Positions 25,139-34,636 of a stretch of DNA of 64,000 bases are shown piece by piece. The stretch spans positions 4,939,001-5,003,000 of the forward strand of contig NZ_CP077085.1 in the NCBI RefSeq assembly GCF_014268455.2. Direction: 5' to 3'. A program made the translations under genes and the position numbers. The stretch's first letter is position 1, and each line of letters begins with the position of its first letter. Source of the stretch: Pseudomonas shahriarae. Its GTDB lineage: Bacteria > Pseudomonadota > Gammaproteobacteria > Pseudomonadales > Pseudomonadaceae. The notes beneath the pieces are model-generated. The model did not search any database, had not been told where the DNA came from, and saw only the letters and a list, made by a program, of their open reading frames with translations.

Positions 25139-26233
25139 TCAGTCGTCGCTGACAGTGATGGTCGGCATTGCCTGGGCACCGGCTTCCTGCAAGACAATCC
25201 GCGCGCCTACATGACGGGCCAGTTCCTGATAGACCATGGCGATCTGCCCATCGGGTTCGGCGGCGACCGTCGGCTTGCCACCATCTGCCTGCTCACGAAT
25301 GCCCATCGCCAGCGGCAACGAAGCCAGCAGCTCAACGTCATATTGGGTGGCGAGCTTTTCGCCGCCGCCTTCACCGAACAGATGCTCGGCATGGCCGCAG
25401 TTGGAGCAGATGTGTACCGCCATGTTCTCCACGACACCCAGCACCGGGATGTTGACCTTGCGGAACATCTCCACGCCTTTGCGCGCATCCAGCAACGCCA
25501 GGTCCTGGGGGGTGGTGACAATCACTGCACCGGCCACCGGCACTTTTTGCGCCAGGGTCAGCTGGATATCACCGGTGCCCGGCGGCATGTCGATCACCAG
25601 GTAGTCCAGGTTGCCCCAGTCGGTCTGCATCACCAGTTGCATCAAGGCCCCGGAAACCATGGGCCCGCGCCACACCATCGGGGTGTTGTCATCGGTCAGG
25701 AACGCCATCGACATCACTTCCACGCCATGGGCCTGGATCGGCACGAACCACTTCTGGTCCTTGATCTTCGGCCGCGAGCCTTCGGCGATGCCAAACATCA
25801 CGCCCTGGCTGGGCCCATAGATATCCGCGTCGAGGATGCCTACCCGCGCACCTTCACGGGCCAGGGCCAGGGCCAGGTTGGCCGCCGTGGTCGACTTGCC
25901 CACGCCGCCCTTGCCGGACGCCACCGCCACCACGTTCTTGACGTTGGCCAGGCCGGGGATCTGTGCCTGGGCCTTATGCGCAGCGATCACACACTGGATG
26001 TCGACCTTGGCCGAGCGCACGCCGTCCAGGCCTTCAATGGCCATTTGCAGCATCTGCGCCCAGCCACTCTTGAACAGGCCTGCGGCGTAGCCCAGCTCAA
26101 GCTGGACCGTGACCTGATCGCCCTGCACCTCAATGGCCCGGACACAGCCGGCGCTGACCGGGTCCTGGTTCAGGTAGGGGTCGGTGTACTGGCGAAGAAC
26201 GGCTTCCACCGCTGCGCGATTGACGGCGCTCAT
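25139..26233 (-). CDS. apbC: Iron-sulphur cluster carrier protein ApbC (Mrp)
   Basis: The 364-residue P-loop ATPase carries Fe-S clusters to apoproteins. It has an N-terminal MIP18-like domain (residues 1-85), the deviant Walker A ASGKGGVGKST (about 107-117), and the cluster-binding CSNCGH (about residue 281). ATG 26233 follows GGGAGTAG. It is divergent from metG, as in P. aeruginosa (PA3481/PA3482). Confidence 0.93.
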   Translation of the reverse strand: MSAVNRAAVEAVLRQYTDPYLNQDPVSAGCVRAIEVQGDQVTVQLELGYAAGLFKSGWAQMLQMAIEGLDGVRSAKVDIQCVIAAHKAQAQIPGLANVKNVVAVASGKGGVGKSTTAANLALALAREGARVGILDADIYGPSQGVMFGIAEGSRPKIKDQKWFVPIQAHGVEVMSMAFLTDDNTPMVWRGPMVSGALMQLVMQTDWGNLDYLVIDMPPGTGDIQLTLAQKVPVAGAVIVTTPQDLALLDARKGVEMFRKVNIPVLGVVENMAVHICSNCGHAEHLFGEGGGEKLATQYDVELLASLPLAMGIREQADGGKPTVAAEPDGQIAMVYQELARHVGARIVLQEAGAQAMPTITVSDD

Positions 26234-26404
26234 GGGCTACTCCCGGAAAAGACAGACTAAAACAGGCGGCTATCCTAACCGTTCCGAGGCGTGAGGGGCA
26301 TGCTTTCGCGATATTGGAAAACCCTGAAACAGCCTCACGGGGTGAAATAAATTCCCCAGCGCTTTATAGTGGCCGACCTCCGTTTCATCAAGTAGCCGAG
26401 CCCC

Positions 26405-28456
26405 ATGTCCGAGCCACGCAAGATCCTCGTCACCAGCGCCCTGCCCTATGCCAATGGTTCCATCCATCTTGGCCATATGCTTGAGTACATCCAGACCGAT
26501 ATGTGGGTGCGCTTCCAGAAGCATCGCGGCAATCAATGCATTTATGTCTGCGCGGACGACGCCCACGGTTCGGCCATCATGTTGCGCGCCGAAAAGGAAG
26601 GCATCACCCCGGAACAACTGATCGCCAACGTCCAGGCTGAACATAGCGCCGACTTTGCCGAGTTCCTGGTGGATTTCGACAACTTCCACTCGACCCACGC
26701 CGAAGAGAACCGCGAGCTGTCGAGCCAGATCTATCTGAAACTGCGTGATGCCGGGCACATTGCCACCCGCTCGATCACCCAGTATTTCGACCCGGAAAAG
26801 AAAATGTTCCTGGCCGACCGCTTCATCAAGGGCACCTGCCCCAAGTGCGGCACCGAAGACCAGTACGGCGATAACTGCGAAAAATGCGGTGCCACCTACG
26901 CACCGACCGATCTGAAAGATCCGAAGTCGGCGATCTCGGGCGCCACCCCGGTGCTCAAGGATTCCCAGCACTTCTTCTTCAAGCTCCCGGATTTCCAGGA
27001 AATGCTGCAAACCTGGACCCGTAGCGGCACCTTGCAGGACGCCGTGGCAAACAAGATCGCCGAATGGCTGGATGCCGGCCTGCAACAGTGGGATATCTCC
27101 CGCGATGCGCCGTATTTCGGTTTCGAGATCCCCGATGAGCCGGGCAAGTACTTCTATGTGTGGCTGGACGCGCCGATTGGCTACATGGCCAGCTTCAAGA
27201 ACCTCTGCGACCGCACGCCGGAGCTGGACTTCGACGCGTTCTGGGGCAAGGACTCCACCGCCGAGCTATACCATTTCATCGGCAAGGACATCGTCAACTT
27301 CCACGCCCTGTTCTGGCCGGCAATGCTCGAAGGGTCAGGCTACCGCAAGCCGACCGGCATCGCCGTGCACGGCTACCTGACGGTCAACGGCCAGAAGATG
27401 TCCAAGTCCCGTGGCACCTTTATCAAGGCGCGCACCTACCTTGACCACCTGTCGCCGGAATACCTGCGCTACTACTACGCGTCCAAGCTGGGCCGTGGCG
27501 TCGACGACCTGGACCTGAACCTGGAAGACTTCGTGCAGAAGGTCAACTCGGACCTGGTGGGCAAGGTGGTCAACATCGCCAGCCGCTGCGCCGGGTTTAT
27601 CCACAAGGGCAACGCTGGGGTGATGGTGCCGGTCAACGCCGCACCGGAGCTGACCGACGCGTTCCTGGCGGCCGCGCCAAGCATCGCCGACGCCTATGAA
27701 GCCCGCGACTTTGCCCGCGCCATGCGCGAGATCATGGGCCTGGCCGACCGCGCCAACGCCTGGATCGCCGACAAGGCACCGTGGTCGCTGAACAAGCAAG
27801 AAGGCAAGCAGGATGAAGTCCAGGCCATCTGCGCCACCGGCATCAACCTGTTCCGCCAGTTGGTGATCTTCCTCAAGCCGGTGCTGCCGTTGCTGGCCGC
27901 CGACGCCGAGGCGTTCCTCAACGTTGCACCGTTGACCTGGAATGACCACACCAGCCTGCTCAACAACCATCAGCTCAACGAATTCAAGCCGCTGATGACC
28001 CGTATCGACCCGGTCAAGGTGCAGGCCATGACGGATGCTTCCAAGGAAGACCTGACCGCCAGCCAGACCGACACCGGCAACGCCGCCCCAGCGGGCAATG
28101 GCGAGCTGGCCAAGGATCCGCTGTCGCCGGAAATCGACTTCGATACCTTTGCCGCCGTGGACCTGCGGGTCGCGCTGATCATCAAGGCCGAAGCCGTGGA
28201 AGGCGCCGACAAGCTGTTGCGCCTGACCCTGGATATCGGTGACGAGCAACGCAACGTGTTCTCCGGGATCAAAAGTGCCTACCCGGACCCGTCCAAGCTC
28301 GATGGTCGCCTGACCATGATGATCGCCAACCTCAAGCCACGCAAAATGAAGTTCGGCATCTCCGAAGGCATGGTGATGGCAGCCGGCCCCGGCGGCGAGG
28401 AAATCTACCTGCTCAGCCCGGACAGCGGCGCCAAGCCTGGCCAGCGCATCAAGTAA
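26405..28456 (+). CDS. metG: Methionyl-tRNA synthetase
   Basis: The 683-residue class I aminoacyl-tRNA synthetase has the HIGH-type motif HLGHM (about 22-26) and a zinc knuckle [18 protein letters not shown] (about 145-162). The KMSKS motif is at about 338, and a C-terminal tRNA-binding OB domain covers about residues 575-683. It attaches methionine to initiator and elongator tRNA. The domain order is that of the E. coli enzyme. Confidence 0.97.
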   Translation: MSEPRKILVTSALPYANGSIHLGHMLEYIQTDMWVRFQKHRGNQCIYVCADDAHGSAIMLRAEKEGITPEQLIANVQAEHSADFAEFLVDFDNFHSTHAEENRELSSQIYLKLRDAGHIATRSITQYFDPEKKMFLADRFIKGTCPKCGTEDQYGDNCEKCGATYAPTDLKDPKSAISGATPVLKDSQHFFFKLPDFQEMLQTWTRSGTLQDAVANKIAEWLDAGLQQWDISRDAPYFGFEIPDEPGKYFYVWLDAPIGYMASFKNLCDRTPELDFDAFWGKDSTAELYHFIGKDIVNFHALFWPAMLEGSGYRKPTGIAVHGYLTVNGQKMSKSRGTFIKARTYLDHLSPEYLRYYYASKLGRGVDDLDLNLEDFVQKVNSDLVGKVVNIASRCAGFIHKGNAGVMVPVNAAPELTDAFLAAAPSIADAYEARDFARAMREIMGLADRANAWIADKAPWSLNKQEGKQDEVQAICATGINLFRQLVIFLKPVLPLLAADAEAFLNVAPLTWNDHTSLLNNHQLNEFKPLMTRIDPVKVQAMTDASKEDLTASQTDTGNAAPAGNGELAKDPLSPEIDFDTFAAVDLRVALIIKAEAVEGADKLLRLTLDIGDEQRNVFSGIKSAYPDPSKLDGRLTMMIANLKPRKMKFGISEGMVMAAGPGGEEIYLLSPDSGAKPGQRIK

Positions 28457-28464
28457 CCGGAAAA

Positions 28465-28493
28465 CCCTGTCGCGGTGATTGGCCGCGACAGGG
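28465..28493 (+). terminator. Hairpin after metG
   Basis: CCCTGTCGCGG/CCGCGACAGGG (28465-28475 with 28483-28493) is a perfect 11-bp stem. The T-tract is short (GCGGTTTG), so termination may be partial. Confidence 0.6.
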
Positions 28494-28561
28494 CGGTTTG
28501 CGCTAGTACCCTCTCCCTGCTTGCCGGATAATCAGGCCCTGTTTGCTTAACCGGCTCGACC

Positions 28562-29113
28562 ATGACCGAACTGCTTGTCGCCCTTCTCTGCGCTGCCCTG
28601 ATCAGCCAATACCTGCTGCGTGTTGCGCTGCCTGGGGATCCGCCTTTGGAACGACGGCGGGTGCACGCCCTAGGGTTGGCGACCACACTCTTGGTCGCCC
28701 TCAGCGGCGCTTTCAGCTACCTGGTTGTTCACTTTGTGTTGCAACCCTTGGCGCTGGACGCTGTATGGCTGTTTGCTTATGTGCCGGTGGCGATCTTGTT
28801 GAGCCAGCCATTGCTGACGGTACTTTCCCGCCGCGTGCCCGCACTGCCCTTCGACGGGTTGTGGCTGCCGCTGCTGGCGAACGCCGGTGTGCTCAGCGTG
28901 GTATTCCTGGGCCCTGGCAATACCACCCAACTGATCTATAGCCTGGGGATCGGCCCGGCATTCTGGCTGACCCTCAGCCTGTTCAACGATTTGCGCCAGC
29001 GCATAGACCACAACGATATCCCCCAGCCCTTCAAAGGCCTGCCCGTGGACCTGTTCAGTGCCGGGCTGATGGCCGTGGCGTTGCTGGGCTTAAACGCAAT
29101 GATCAAACCATGA
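28562..29113 (+). CDS. rnfA: Divergent RnfA-like membrane protein
   Basis: The 183-residue protein has five to six membrane segments and aligns by pattern with RnfA ([37 protein letters not shown]). RnfA normally carries two cysteines for an intramembrane [2Fe-2S] cluster shared with RnfE, in GICPF and TTNCAV. Here the matching places read ALPGDPP and LANAGV, so both cysteines are missing; the only cysteine is at residue 10. It opens the operon and overlaps rnfB by ATGA. The name is by position and pattern; the standard function may not apply. Confidence 0.72.
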   Translation: MTELLVALLCAALISQYLLRVALPGDPPLERRRVHALGLATTLLVALSGAFSYLVVHFVLQPLALDAVWLFAYVPVAILLSQPLLTVLSRRVPALPFDGLWLPLLANAGVLSVVFLGPGNTTQLIYSLGIGPAFWLTLSLFNDLRQRIDHNDIPQPFKGLPVDLFSAGLMAVALLGLNAMIKP

Positions 29114-30318
29114 GCCTGATTCAACGTATCGACGCCCTGCTGCCCCAGACCCAATGCGGCAAATGCGGGCACCCTGGTTGCAGACCCTACGCCGAAGGCA
29201 TCGCCCGGGGTGAGGCTATCAACAAGTGCCCGCCAGGCGGCACGGAAACCATCGCCGAGCTGGCGCAGCTGTTGAACCTGGCGCCCCTGGAGCTGGACAG
29301 CACCCGTGGTGAAGCCCCCGCGCAGATTGCCTTTATCCGTGAGGCCGAGTGCATCGGTTGCACCAAGTGCATCCAGGCTTGCCCGGTGGATGCGATTGTC
29401 GGCGCGGCCAAGTTGATGCACACCGTGATCGTGGATGAATGCACCGGTTGCGACTTGTGTGTCGCGCCCTGTCCGGTGGACTGCATCGACATGCTGCCCT
29501 TGCCGCTGGCCACGGTGCTGCCAATTGTCGCGGGCTATGCCAGCACCGCCGAGGAGCGCCAAGAGCGCGGGGCCAAGCGTGAGCGCGCCCGCCGCCGCTT
29601 CGAGCAACGCAACGCCAGGCTGCAACGCGAGGAAGAGCACAAGCTGGCAGAACGCCTGGCCCGCAGTAAACGCCCGGCCCCCAGCGCAGAGAGCAACGGC
29701 GACCCGCTGCAGGCTGCCATCGAGCGCGTGCGCGCGCAAAAAGACGCCGACATCGACGCCGCGCTAAAAAAGGCCAAGATCAACCTGGCGATGAGCCGGG
29801 CGCAACTGCATAAATCCCTGAAAGCCTTCGGCCATCCGCCGACCTTTGAGCAACAGTCGCAGTTGATCATCCTGCAACAGCAATTTGAATCCGCCGAACA
29901 GGCATTGGCCGCCCTTGAAACCAACGCCCCCGCTGTTGTGATCCCCCAGGCCAATAAAGATCCAGCGCTCAAACGCGCCAAAATCCAGTTGGCCATGCGT
30001 CGCGCCGAGCTGAAAAAAGCCCAGGACGCGCTGGCCGATGCCGAACAACTGGCCGCCCTGGGCGCAGCCCTGGCCGACGCTGAACAAGCCTTGCATGCGG
30101 CCGAAGAAGCCTCCGAGCAGCCCAGGCCTGATTTGCAACGTGTCGAGAAACGGCCCATCGACAGCCAACTGCGCCAATTGAAGACCGCCCTGGCCTATGC
30201 CCGCGCCGACCTGAACAAACTCGAACGCCAGCCCGCCAGCAGTACCAACGCGTTAATGGACGCCAGACAACGCCTGGCTGACGCTCAGCGGTTGGTGGAT
30301 GAACATGTCGGGGCCTGA
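29110..30318 (+). CDS. rnfB: RnfB-like ferredoxin subunit with long C-terminal coil
   Basis: The 402-residue protein has the N-terminal Fe-S motif [16 protein letters not shown] (about 15-30). Two [4Fe-4S] motifs follow, [12 protein letters not shown] (about 83) and [12 protein letters not shown] (about 113). About 240 residues of Ala/Lys/Glu/Gln-rich coiled coil come next, with a recurring [20 protein letters not shown] pattern. Ordinary RnfB is near 190 residues and has an N-terminal membrane helix, which is not evident here. The coil recalls the repeats at the end of proteobacterial RnfC, which this operon lacks. Confidence 0.85.
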   Translation: MSLIQRIDALLPQTQCGKCGHPGCRPYAEGIARGEAINKCPPGGTETIAELAQLLNLAPLELDSTRGEAPAQIAFIREAECIGCTKCIQACPVDAIVGAAKLMHTVIVDECTGCDLCVAPCPVDCIDMLPLPLATVLPIVAGYASTAEERQERGAKRERARRRFEQRNARLQREEEHKLAERLARSKRPAPSAESNGDPLQAAIERVRAQKDADIDAALKKAKINLAMSRAQLHKSLKAFGHPPTFEQQSQLIILQQQFESAEQALAALETNAPAVVIPQANKDPALKRAKIQLAMRRAELKKAQDALADAEQLAALGAALADAEQALHAAEEASEQPRPDLQRVEKRPIDSQLRQLKTALAYARADLNKLERQPASSTNALMDARQRLADAQRLVDEHVGA

Positions 30319-31270
30319 CGTTGTTGAGCGCCAGCAACAGGCCATGCAGCGCCTGTTGATGGCGGTAACGCCCGGCGTGCTGGTGCTGTTCTGGCTGTAT
30401 GGCTGGGGCGTGTTGATCAATCTGTTGCTGGCCGGCACCTGTGCCTGGGCCGTCGAAGCCGGGGTGCGCCGGTTGCGCGGCCAGGGCGGTGGCGACCTCA
30501 GTGGCCTGGTCAGCGCGGTCCTGCTGGCCCTGGCGCTGCCACCTTACTGCCCGTGGTGGCTATGCGTGGGCGCTGTGAGCAGTGGATTGCTGCTGGGCAA
30601 ACATCTGTATGGTGGCAAGCAGAACCCCTTCAACCCGGCCATGCTCGGTTATGCGCTGATGCTGCTGGCCTTTCCCCAGCCAATGACCCATTGGCCGGCA
30701 TCCCACGGCCTGGACCTGCTGGCCGGCCTGCAACAGGTGTTCGGCCTGCACGGCGACACCGCCGATGCCTGGGCCCGGGCCACGGCGCTGGATACGTTAC
30801 GCATCAATAACAGCCTGACCATTGATGAACTGTTTGCCAGCAACCCGGCGTTCGGCCAGATCGGCGGCACCGGCAGCGAGTGGGTAAACCTGGCGTTTCT
30901 CGCCGGCGGCGTCTTTTTACTGCAGCAACGGGTATTCAGTTGGCATGCGCCGGTGGGCATGCTCGCCAGCCTGTTTGTCATCAGCCTGCTGGGCTGGAAC
31001 GGCTCGGGCTCGGACTCCAATGGCTCGCCGCTGTTTCACCTGCTGACCGGGGCCACCATGCTCGGCGCCTTCTTTATCGTCACCGAACCGGTGTCGGGCG
31101 CGAAAAGTGCGCGGGCACGCTTGCTGTTTGGGGTGGGCGTGGGGCTGCTGACCTACCTGATCCGCACCTGGGGCAGCTACCCGGATGGCGTGGCGTTCGC
31201 CGTACTGATGATGAACCTGGCAGTGCCGACACTGGAGCGCTGGGCACGGCCGCAGGCGGTGAAGGCATGA
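30299..31270 (+). CDS. rnfD: RnfD-like membrane flavoprotein
   Basis: The 323-residue membrane protein shows the RnfD/NqrB pattern, including [19 protein letters not shown] (about 100-118) and [17 protein letters not shown] (about 246-262). The threonine of TGAT is the covalent FMN site. It overlaps the rnfB end by 20 bp (ATG 30299; a second ATG at 30305 is possible). Unlike RnfA and RnfE here, its cofactor site is intact. Confidence 0.88.
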   Translation: MNMSGPDVVERQQQAMQRLLMAVTPGVLVLFWLYGWGVLINLLLAGTCAWAVEAGVRRLRGQGGGDLSGLVSAVLLALALPPYCPWWLCVGAVSSGLLLGKHLYGGKQNPFNPAMLGYALMLLAFPQPMTHWPASHGLDLLAGLQQVFGLHGDTADAWARATALDTLRINNSLTIDELFASNPAFGQIGGTGSEWVNLAFLAGGVFLLQQRVFSWHAPVGMLASLFVISLLGWNGSGSDSNGSPLFHLLTGATMLGAFFIVTEPVSGAKSARARLLFGVGVGLLTYLIRTWGSYPDGVAFAVLMMNLAVPTLERWARPQAVKA

Positions 31271-31872
31271 CGCGCACCTGGCAAGCCTTGATCGTGCTGA
31301 TGATCGCCGTCGGCGCGGTGGGCCTGACCGTTGGCCTGCAACAGCTGACGAGCAAGCCCATTGCCGCGCAGCAGCGTGAAATGCAAAGTCGGGCGTTGCT
31401 GGATGTACTGCCCGCTGGCAGTTATGACAATCACCCCCTGGAGCGCCCGCTGGGTATCGCCTCGGAAATGCTGGATAACAGTCAACTGCTGGGTGGTTAC
31501 CTCGCGACCCTGGCCGGTAAACCCAGCGCCGTCGTGCTGCGCGCGCAGGTCGATGGTTACGGTGGACGTATCCAATTGCTGATTGCCATCGACCACAACG
31601 CCAAGCTGCTCGGGGTAAAGACCCTGGCCCACGCAGAAACCCCGACATTGGGCGGACCTATTGGCGAGCCCGGCAATCCCTGGCTTGCCTCGTTCAAAGG
31701 GTTGTCGCGGGAAAGTCCGCAGATATGGGCGCTGAAGAAAGACGGTGGCCAGTTCGACCAGATGGCGGGCGCGACCATCACCTCCCGCGCGGTGATTAAC
31801 GCAACCCATGATGCCTTGCGGTATTTTGACGAACATCGTCAGGCGCTGCTGGAGACTGCCAGCCATGACTAA
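31267..31872 (+). CDS. rnfG: RnfG-like FMN-binding subunit
   Basis: The 201-residue protein has one N-terminal membrane helix (LIVLMIAVGAVGLTVGL) and a periplasmic FMN-binding domain. The domain contains AETPTLGGPIGEPGNPWL and the flavinylation motif GQFDQMAGATITSRAV near residue 170. ATG 31267 overlaps the rnfD stop as ATGA. The flavin threonine is kept, so this subunit should still carry FMN. Confidence 0.88.
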   Translation: MTRTWQALIVLMIAVGAVGLTVGLQQLTSKPIAAQQREMQSRALLDVLPAGSYDNHPLERPLGIASEMLDNSQLLGGYLATLAGKPSAVVLRAQVDGYGGRIQLLIAIDHNAKLLGVKTLAHAETPTLGGPIGEPGNPWLASFKGLSRESPQIWALKKDGGQFDQMAGATITSRAVINATHDALRYFDEHRQALLETASHD

Positions 31873-32368
31873 ACCATTCGCCCTTGGCAGCCTGTTGCTG
31901 CTGCCTGCGCTGCTGGGTGTCAGCGCCACCCCGGCCGGCGCCGCTGCCTTCTGGGCGCTGTGTGTGCTGATCGTGACGCTGCATGGCTGGAGCTGCGCCT
32001 GGGTGCGTAATCGCCTCAGTGGCAATTGGCGGCTGATTGCCAATGTGTTGCTGGCCACCACCTGGGTCAGTTGCGCACACTTGGTGGCCCAGGCCCTGGC
32101 CTTTGGCCCGTCTATGGCCCTGGGAGCGTACCTGGGGTTAATTGGCGTGCAATGCGTATTGCTTGAACATGCCGGCCTGTTCGCCGCCAACCAGCGCAGG
32201 GCGCAGCTTCAGCTATTCACCGTTGCTACCGGGCTATTGGTTGCAATCACCCTCTCGCGCTTGTTACTCGGCAGCAGCATCGCCACCCTCGCCCCCACAG
32301 GGTTTATCCTGCTCGGGTTGTGGCTTGCCGGGTGGCAAGCCTGGACCCAACGCCGCAAACCACACTGA
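31865..32368 (+). CDS. rnfE: Shortened, divergent RnfE-like membrane protein
   Basis: The 167-residue membrane protein is shorter than RnfE (about 230) and only loosely similar. The first cluster motif, normally LGLCPLLAV, reads LLLLPALLGVS and has lost its cysteine. The second, normally VTNC followed by GRAEAFA, reads GVQC then LEHAGLFA and keeps it. ATG 31865 overlaps rnfG by 8 bp. The identity rests mainly on operon position and membrane pattern. Confidence 0.65.
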   Translation: MTKPFALGSLLLLPALLGVSATPAGAAAFWALCVLIVTLHGWSCAWVRNRLSGNWRLIANVLLATTWVSCAHLVAQALAFGPSMALGAYLGLIGVQCVLLEHAGLFAANQRRAQLQLFTVATGLLVAITLSRLLLGSSIATLAPTGFILLGLWLAGWQAWTQRRKPH

Positions 32369-32384
32369 AGGAACCGCTCGCCCC

Positions 32385-33023
32385 ATGAATGCCGCAAAAC
32401 GCCTGGAGATCTTTCGTCGGTTTCACGAGGACAACCCAGCCCCCAAGACCGAGCTGGCCTACTCGTCGCCGTTCGAGCTGCTGATTGCGGTGATCCTGTC
32501 TGCGCAATCGACGGATGTAGGCGTCAACAAAGCCACGGCCAAGCTGTTTCCGGTGGCCAATACTCCAGCGGCGATCCATGCCCTGGGGGTGGAGGGACTG
32601 TCGCAGTACATCAAGACCATTGGCCTGTATAACAGCAAGGCAAAAAACGTCAGAGAAACCTGCCGACTGCTGGTCGAGTTGCATGGCGGCGAAGTGCCAC
32701 AAACCCGGGAAGCACTTGAAGCATTGCCCGGCGTGGGACGCAAGACGGCCAATGTGGTGCTCAATACAGCGTTTCGCCAATTGACCATGGCGGTGGACAC
32801 ACATATTTTCCGCGTGAGTAACCGCACAGGGATCGCACCGGGCAAGAATGTGGTGGAGGTGGAGAAAAAGCTGATGAAATTTGTGCCAAAGCCTTACCTG
32901 CTGGACTCCCACCACTGGTTGATTCTGCACGGCCGTTATGTGTGCCAGGCCCGCAAGCCGCGTTGTGGCAGCTGTCGCATCGAGGATCTGTGTGAATACA
33001 AGGAAAAGACGTCTGACGATTGA
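32385..33023 (+). CDS. nth: Endonuclease III
   Basis: This 212-residue DNA glycosylase/AP lyase removes oxidised pyrimidines. It has the helix-hairpin-helix LPGVGRKTANVV (about 113-124) with the catalytic lysine, the catalytic Asp in MAVDTHIFRV, and the C-terminal [4Fe-4S] loop CQARKPRCGSCRIEDLC. It follows the rnf operon by 16 bp, as in other proteobacteria, so it may be co-transcribed. Confidence 0.96.
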   Translation: MNAAKRLEIFRRFHEDNPAPKTELAYSSPFELLIAVILSAQSTDVGVNKATAKLFPVANTPAAIHALGVEGLSQYIKTIGLYNSKAKNVRETCRLLVELHGGEVPQTREALEALPGVGRKTANVVLNTAFRQLTMAVDTHIFRVSNRTGIAPGKNVVEVEKKLMKFVPKPYLLDSHHWLILHGRYVCQARKPRCGSCRIEDLCEYKEKTSDD

Positions 33024-33130
33024 GCCGTCATTGCTTTTATTGATGAGTCGATTGAAAAAATCTTTTTTACCCGGTGCGCAATTGCCGATATAAGGAGCGC
33101 CAACGGCAGTCTTAGCCTGGAGTTAACCTT

Positions 33131-33313
33131 ATGAGCACTGGCAAAGAACAACTGGATGTAGAAGATGACTTTGTGGCAACGGACACTGACGAAGTAGCCG
33201 AGGCGCCCGTAGAAGTGGCCAAGACCAATTTGAGCAAACGCCGCACCATCGACAATCTTCTGGAAGAGCGACGCCTGCAAAAACAGTTGGCCGATTACGA
33301 TTTCGATCTCTAG
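33131..33313 (+). CDS. Small PA3496-family protein
   Basis: The 60-residue acidic protein has an N-terminal Asp/Glu/Val-rich part and a C-terminal basic-then-acidic helix, SKRRTIDNLLEERRLQKQLADYDFD. It matches the family next to nth in P. aeruginosa (PA3496), annotated as a putative envelope integrity protein. There is no signal or membrane segment. A good terminator follows. Confidence 0.75.
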   Translation: MSTGKEQLDVEDDFVATDTDEVAEAPVEVAKTNLSKRRTIDNLLEERRLQKQLADYDFDL

Positions 33314-33329
33314 CCAAACGATCACACAG

Positions 33330-33352
33330 AAGCCTCCGCGATGGAGGCTTTT
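33330..33352 (+). terminator. Terminator of the PA3496-like gene
   Basis: AAGCCTCC/GGAGGCTT with loop GCGAT (33330-33350) is followed by TT. Confidence 0.85.
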
Positions 33353-33374
33353 CCTGCCTGTTGCTCCCTGCTTC

Positions 33375-34007
33375 TTAAACCAGGCCGTTGCGCTGAGCGA
33401 GCTCGATCAGGTCCACCAGGGACCGGGCATTGAGCTTGAGCAGCAGACGCGTCTTGTAGGTACTCACCGTCTTGTTGCTGAGGAACATGCCGTCGGCGAT
33501 TTCTTTGTTGGTTTTTCCCTGGGCCAACTGCTGTAGCACCATCATCTCCCGGCCTGAGAGCCGTTCGACCATATCCGCCTCGCTGGTATTGCCCTGGGTG
33601 GACCGCACCGAGTTGAGTGCCTGGTTGGGGAAATAGCTGTAGCCAGACAGCACGGCCTTGATTGCGCTCAGCAGCTCGGTAAGGTCCTGCTGCTTGCACA
33701 CATAGCCCGCCGCCCCCGCCTGCATGCAGCGCATGGAGAAGTGACCGGGTGCCTGGGAGGTCAGCACCAGCACCTTGAAGGGTTGCGCCTGCTTTGTGGA
33801 AGACAGGCGACAAATAACTTCCAAACCGTCAAGTTTGGGAATTCCAATATCCAGGATGACAATATCCGGCATATGCTCCCGCGCTAGTTGTAACGCGTCG
33901 ACTCCGTTATCGGTCTCTGCAACGACCTCATAACCATGACGTTCCATTAGCATGCGTACAGCAAGGCGAATGACGGGATGATCATCCACGATCAGCACTT
34001 TATTCAT
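33375..34007 (-). CDS. NarL-family response regulator, orphan
   Basis: The 210-residue regulator has a receiver domain (VDDHPVIRLAV at the start, phosphoacceptor Asp in VILDIGIPKLDG near residue 52) and a LuxR-type helix-turn-helix (KTNKEIADGMFLSNKTVSTYK). It resembles the BvgA/EvgA/RocA group that usually works with hybrid sensor kinases. No kinase is encoded nearby. ATG 34007 is chosen over an in-frame TTG at 34019. An AT-rich gap of nearly 600 bp lies upstream. Confidence 0.82.
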   Translation of the reverse strand: MNKVLIVDDHPVIRLAVRMLMERHGYEVVAETDNGVDALQLAREHMPDIVILDIGIPKLDGLEVICRLSSTKQAQPFKVLVLTSQAPGHFSMRCMQAGAAGYVCKQQDLTELLSAIKAVLSGYSYFPNQALNSVRSTQGNTSEADMVERLSGREMMVLQQLAQGKTNKEIADGMFLSNKTVSTYKTRLLLKLNARSLVDLIELAQRNGLV

Positions 34008-34583
34008 GGGCAAGTCCAATTTCGCTGTTCGAATTATTCAGAGCCAGCACAATAGCCTAGTCGTTTCCTCCTTGGCATAGCACTCCCCCCCAAGTAACGA
34101 CAAGCAGAGACCCAACCCACAAAGTTATGAGAATAGACCTACAAAAAAACGCCTCTATGGATGTGCCGGTTATTGTTCAGCCTTTCAGAACTTTCCGTGG
34201 GCAAACATATTTTGAGCAAAAAAAGCACCGTTTACCCTAGAAAAGTAAACATGACGCACGCCATTTTCAGGAAATGCCCCTTGCACGGGCCAGACCTGCG
34301 TGCCTCGACGCGGCCATTGCCCCTGCAAAAAAGTTCCCTCGGTGCAACAGTCATTAACAACACTTGGAATTATCTGACAGATATTTCCACAAATAAAATA
34401 GAACTCCATCTCTTTCCTACTAAACAACCGAATGATTTTAAACACAAACAAGGCTGCATGCCTGAAGCATCAACTTCCCGACACAAAAAAACAAAAGCAA
34501 AACTAATAAACAGCAACGCCCCAAACACATCGGCAAGACATTAAACACTGATAAACAAAACCCGGACCTCCTGAATGACGGAC
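34008..34583. other. AT-rich intergenic region without recognisable gene
   Basis: This stretch is clearly richer in A and T than the flanks. An open frame at 34161-34544 (plus) has no ribosome site and a composition unlike a Pseudomonas gene. It probably holds the promoter of the orphan regulator. I see no RNA gene or clear repeat in it. Confidence 0.5.
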
Positions 34584-34613
34584 AAAAAAAATGGCCCCTT
34601 TTTCAAGGGGCCA
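34584..34613 (-). terminator. Terminator of argG
   Basis: TGGCCCCTT/AAGGGGCCA (34592-34600 with 34605-34613) is followed leftward by eight T. Confidence 0.9.
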
Positions 34614-34636
34614 CTCTTTATGACGCTTCAGGTACT

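Noticed and set aside
34161..34544. 127-codon plus-strand frame in the AT-rich gap
   Set aside because: No ribosome site, no domain, and low-complexity composition; not supported as a gene.
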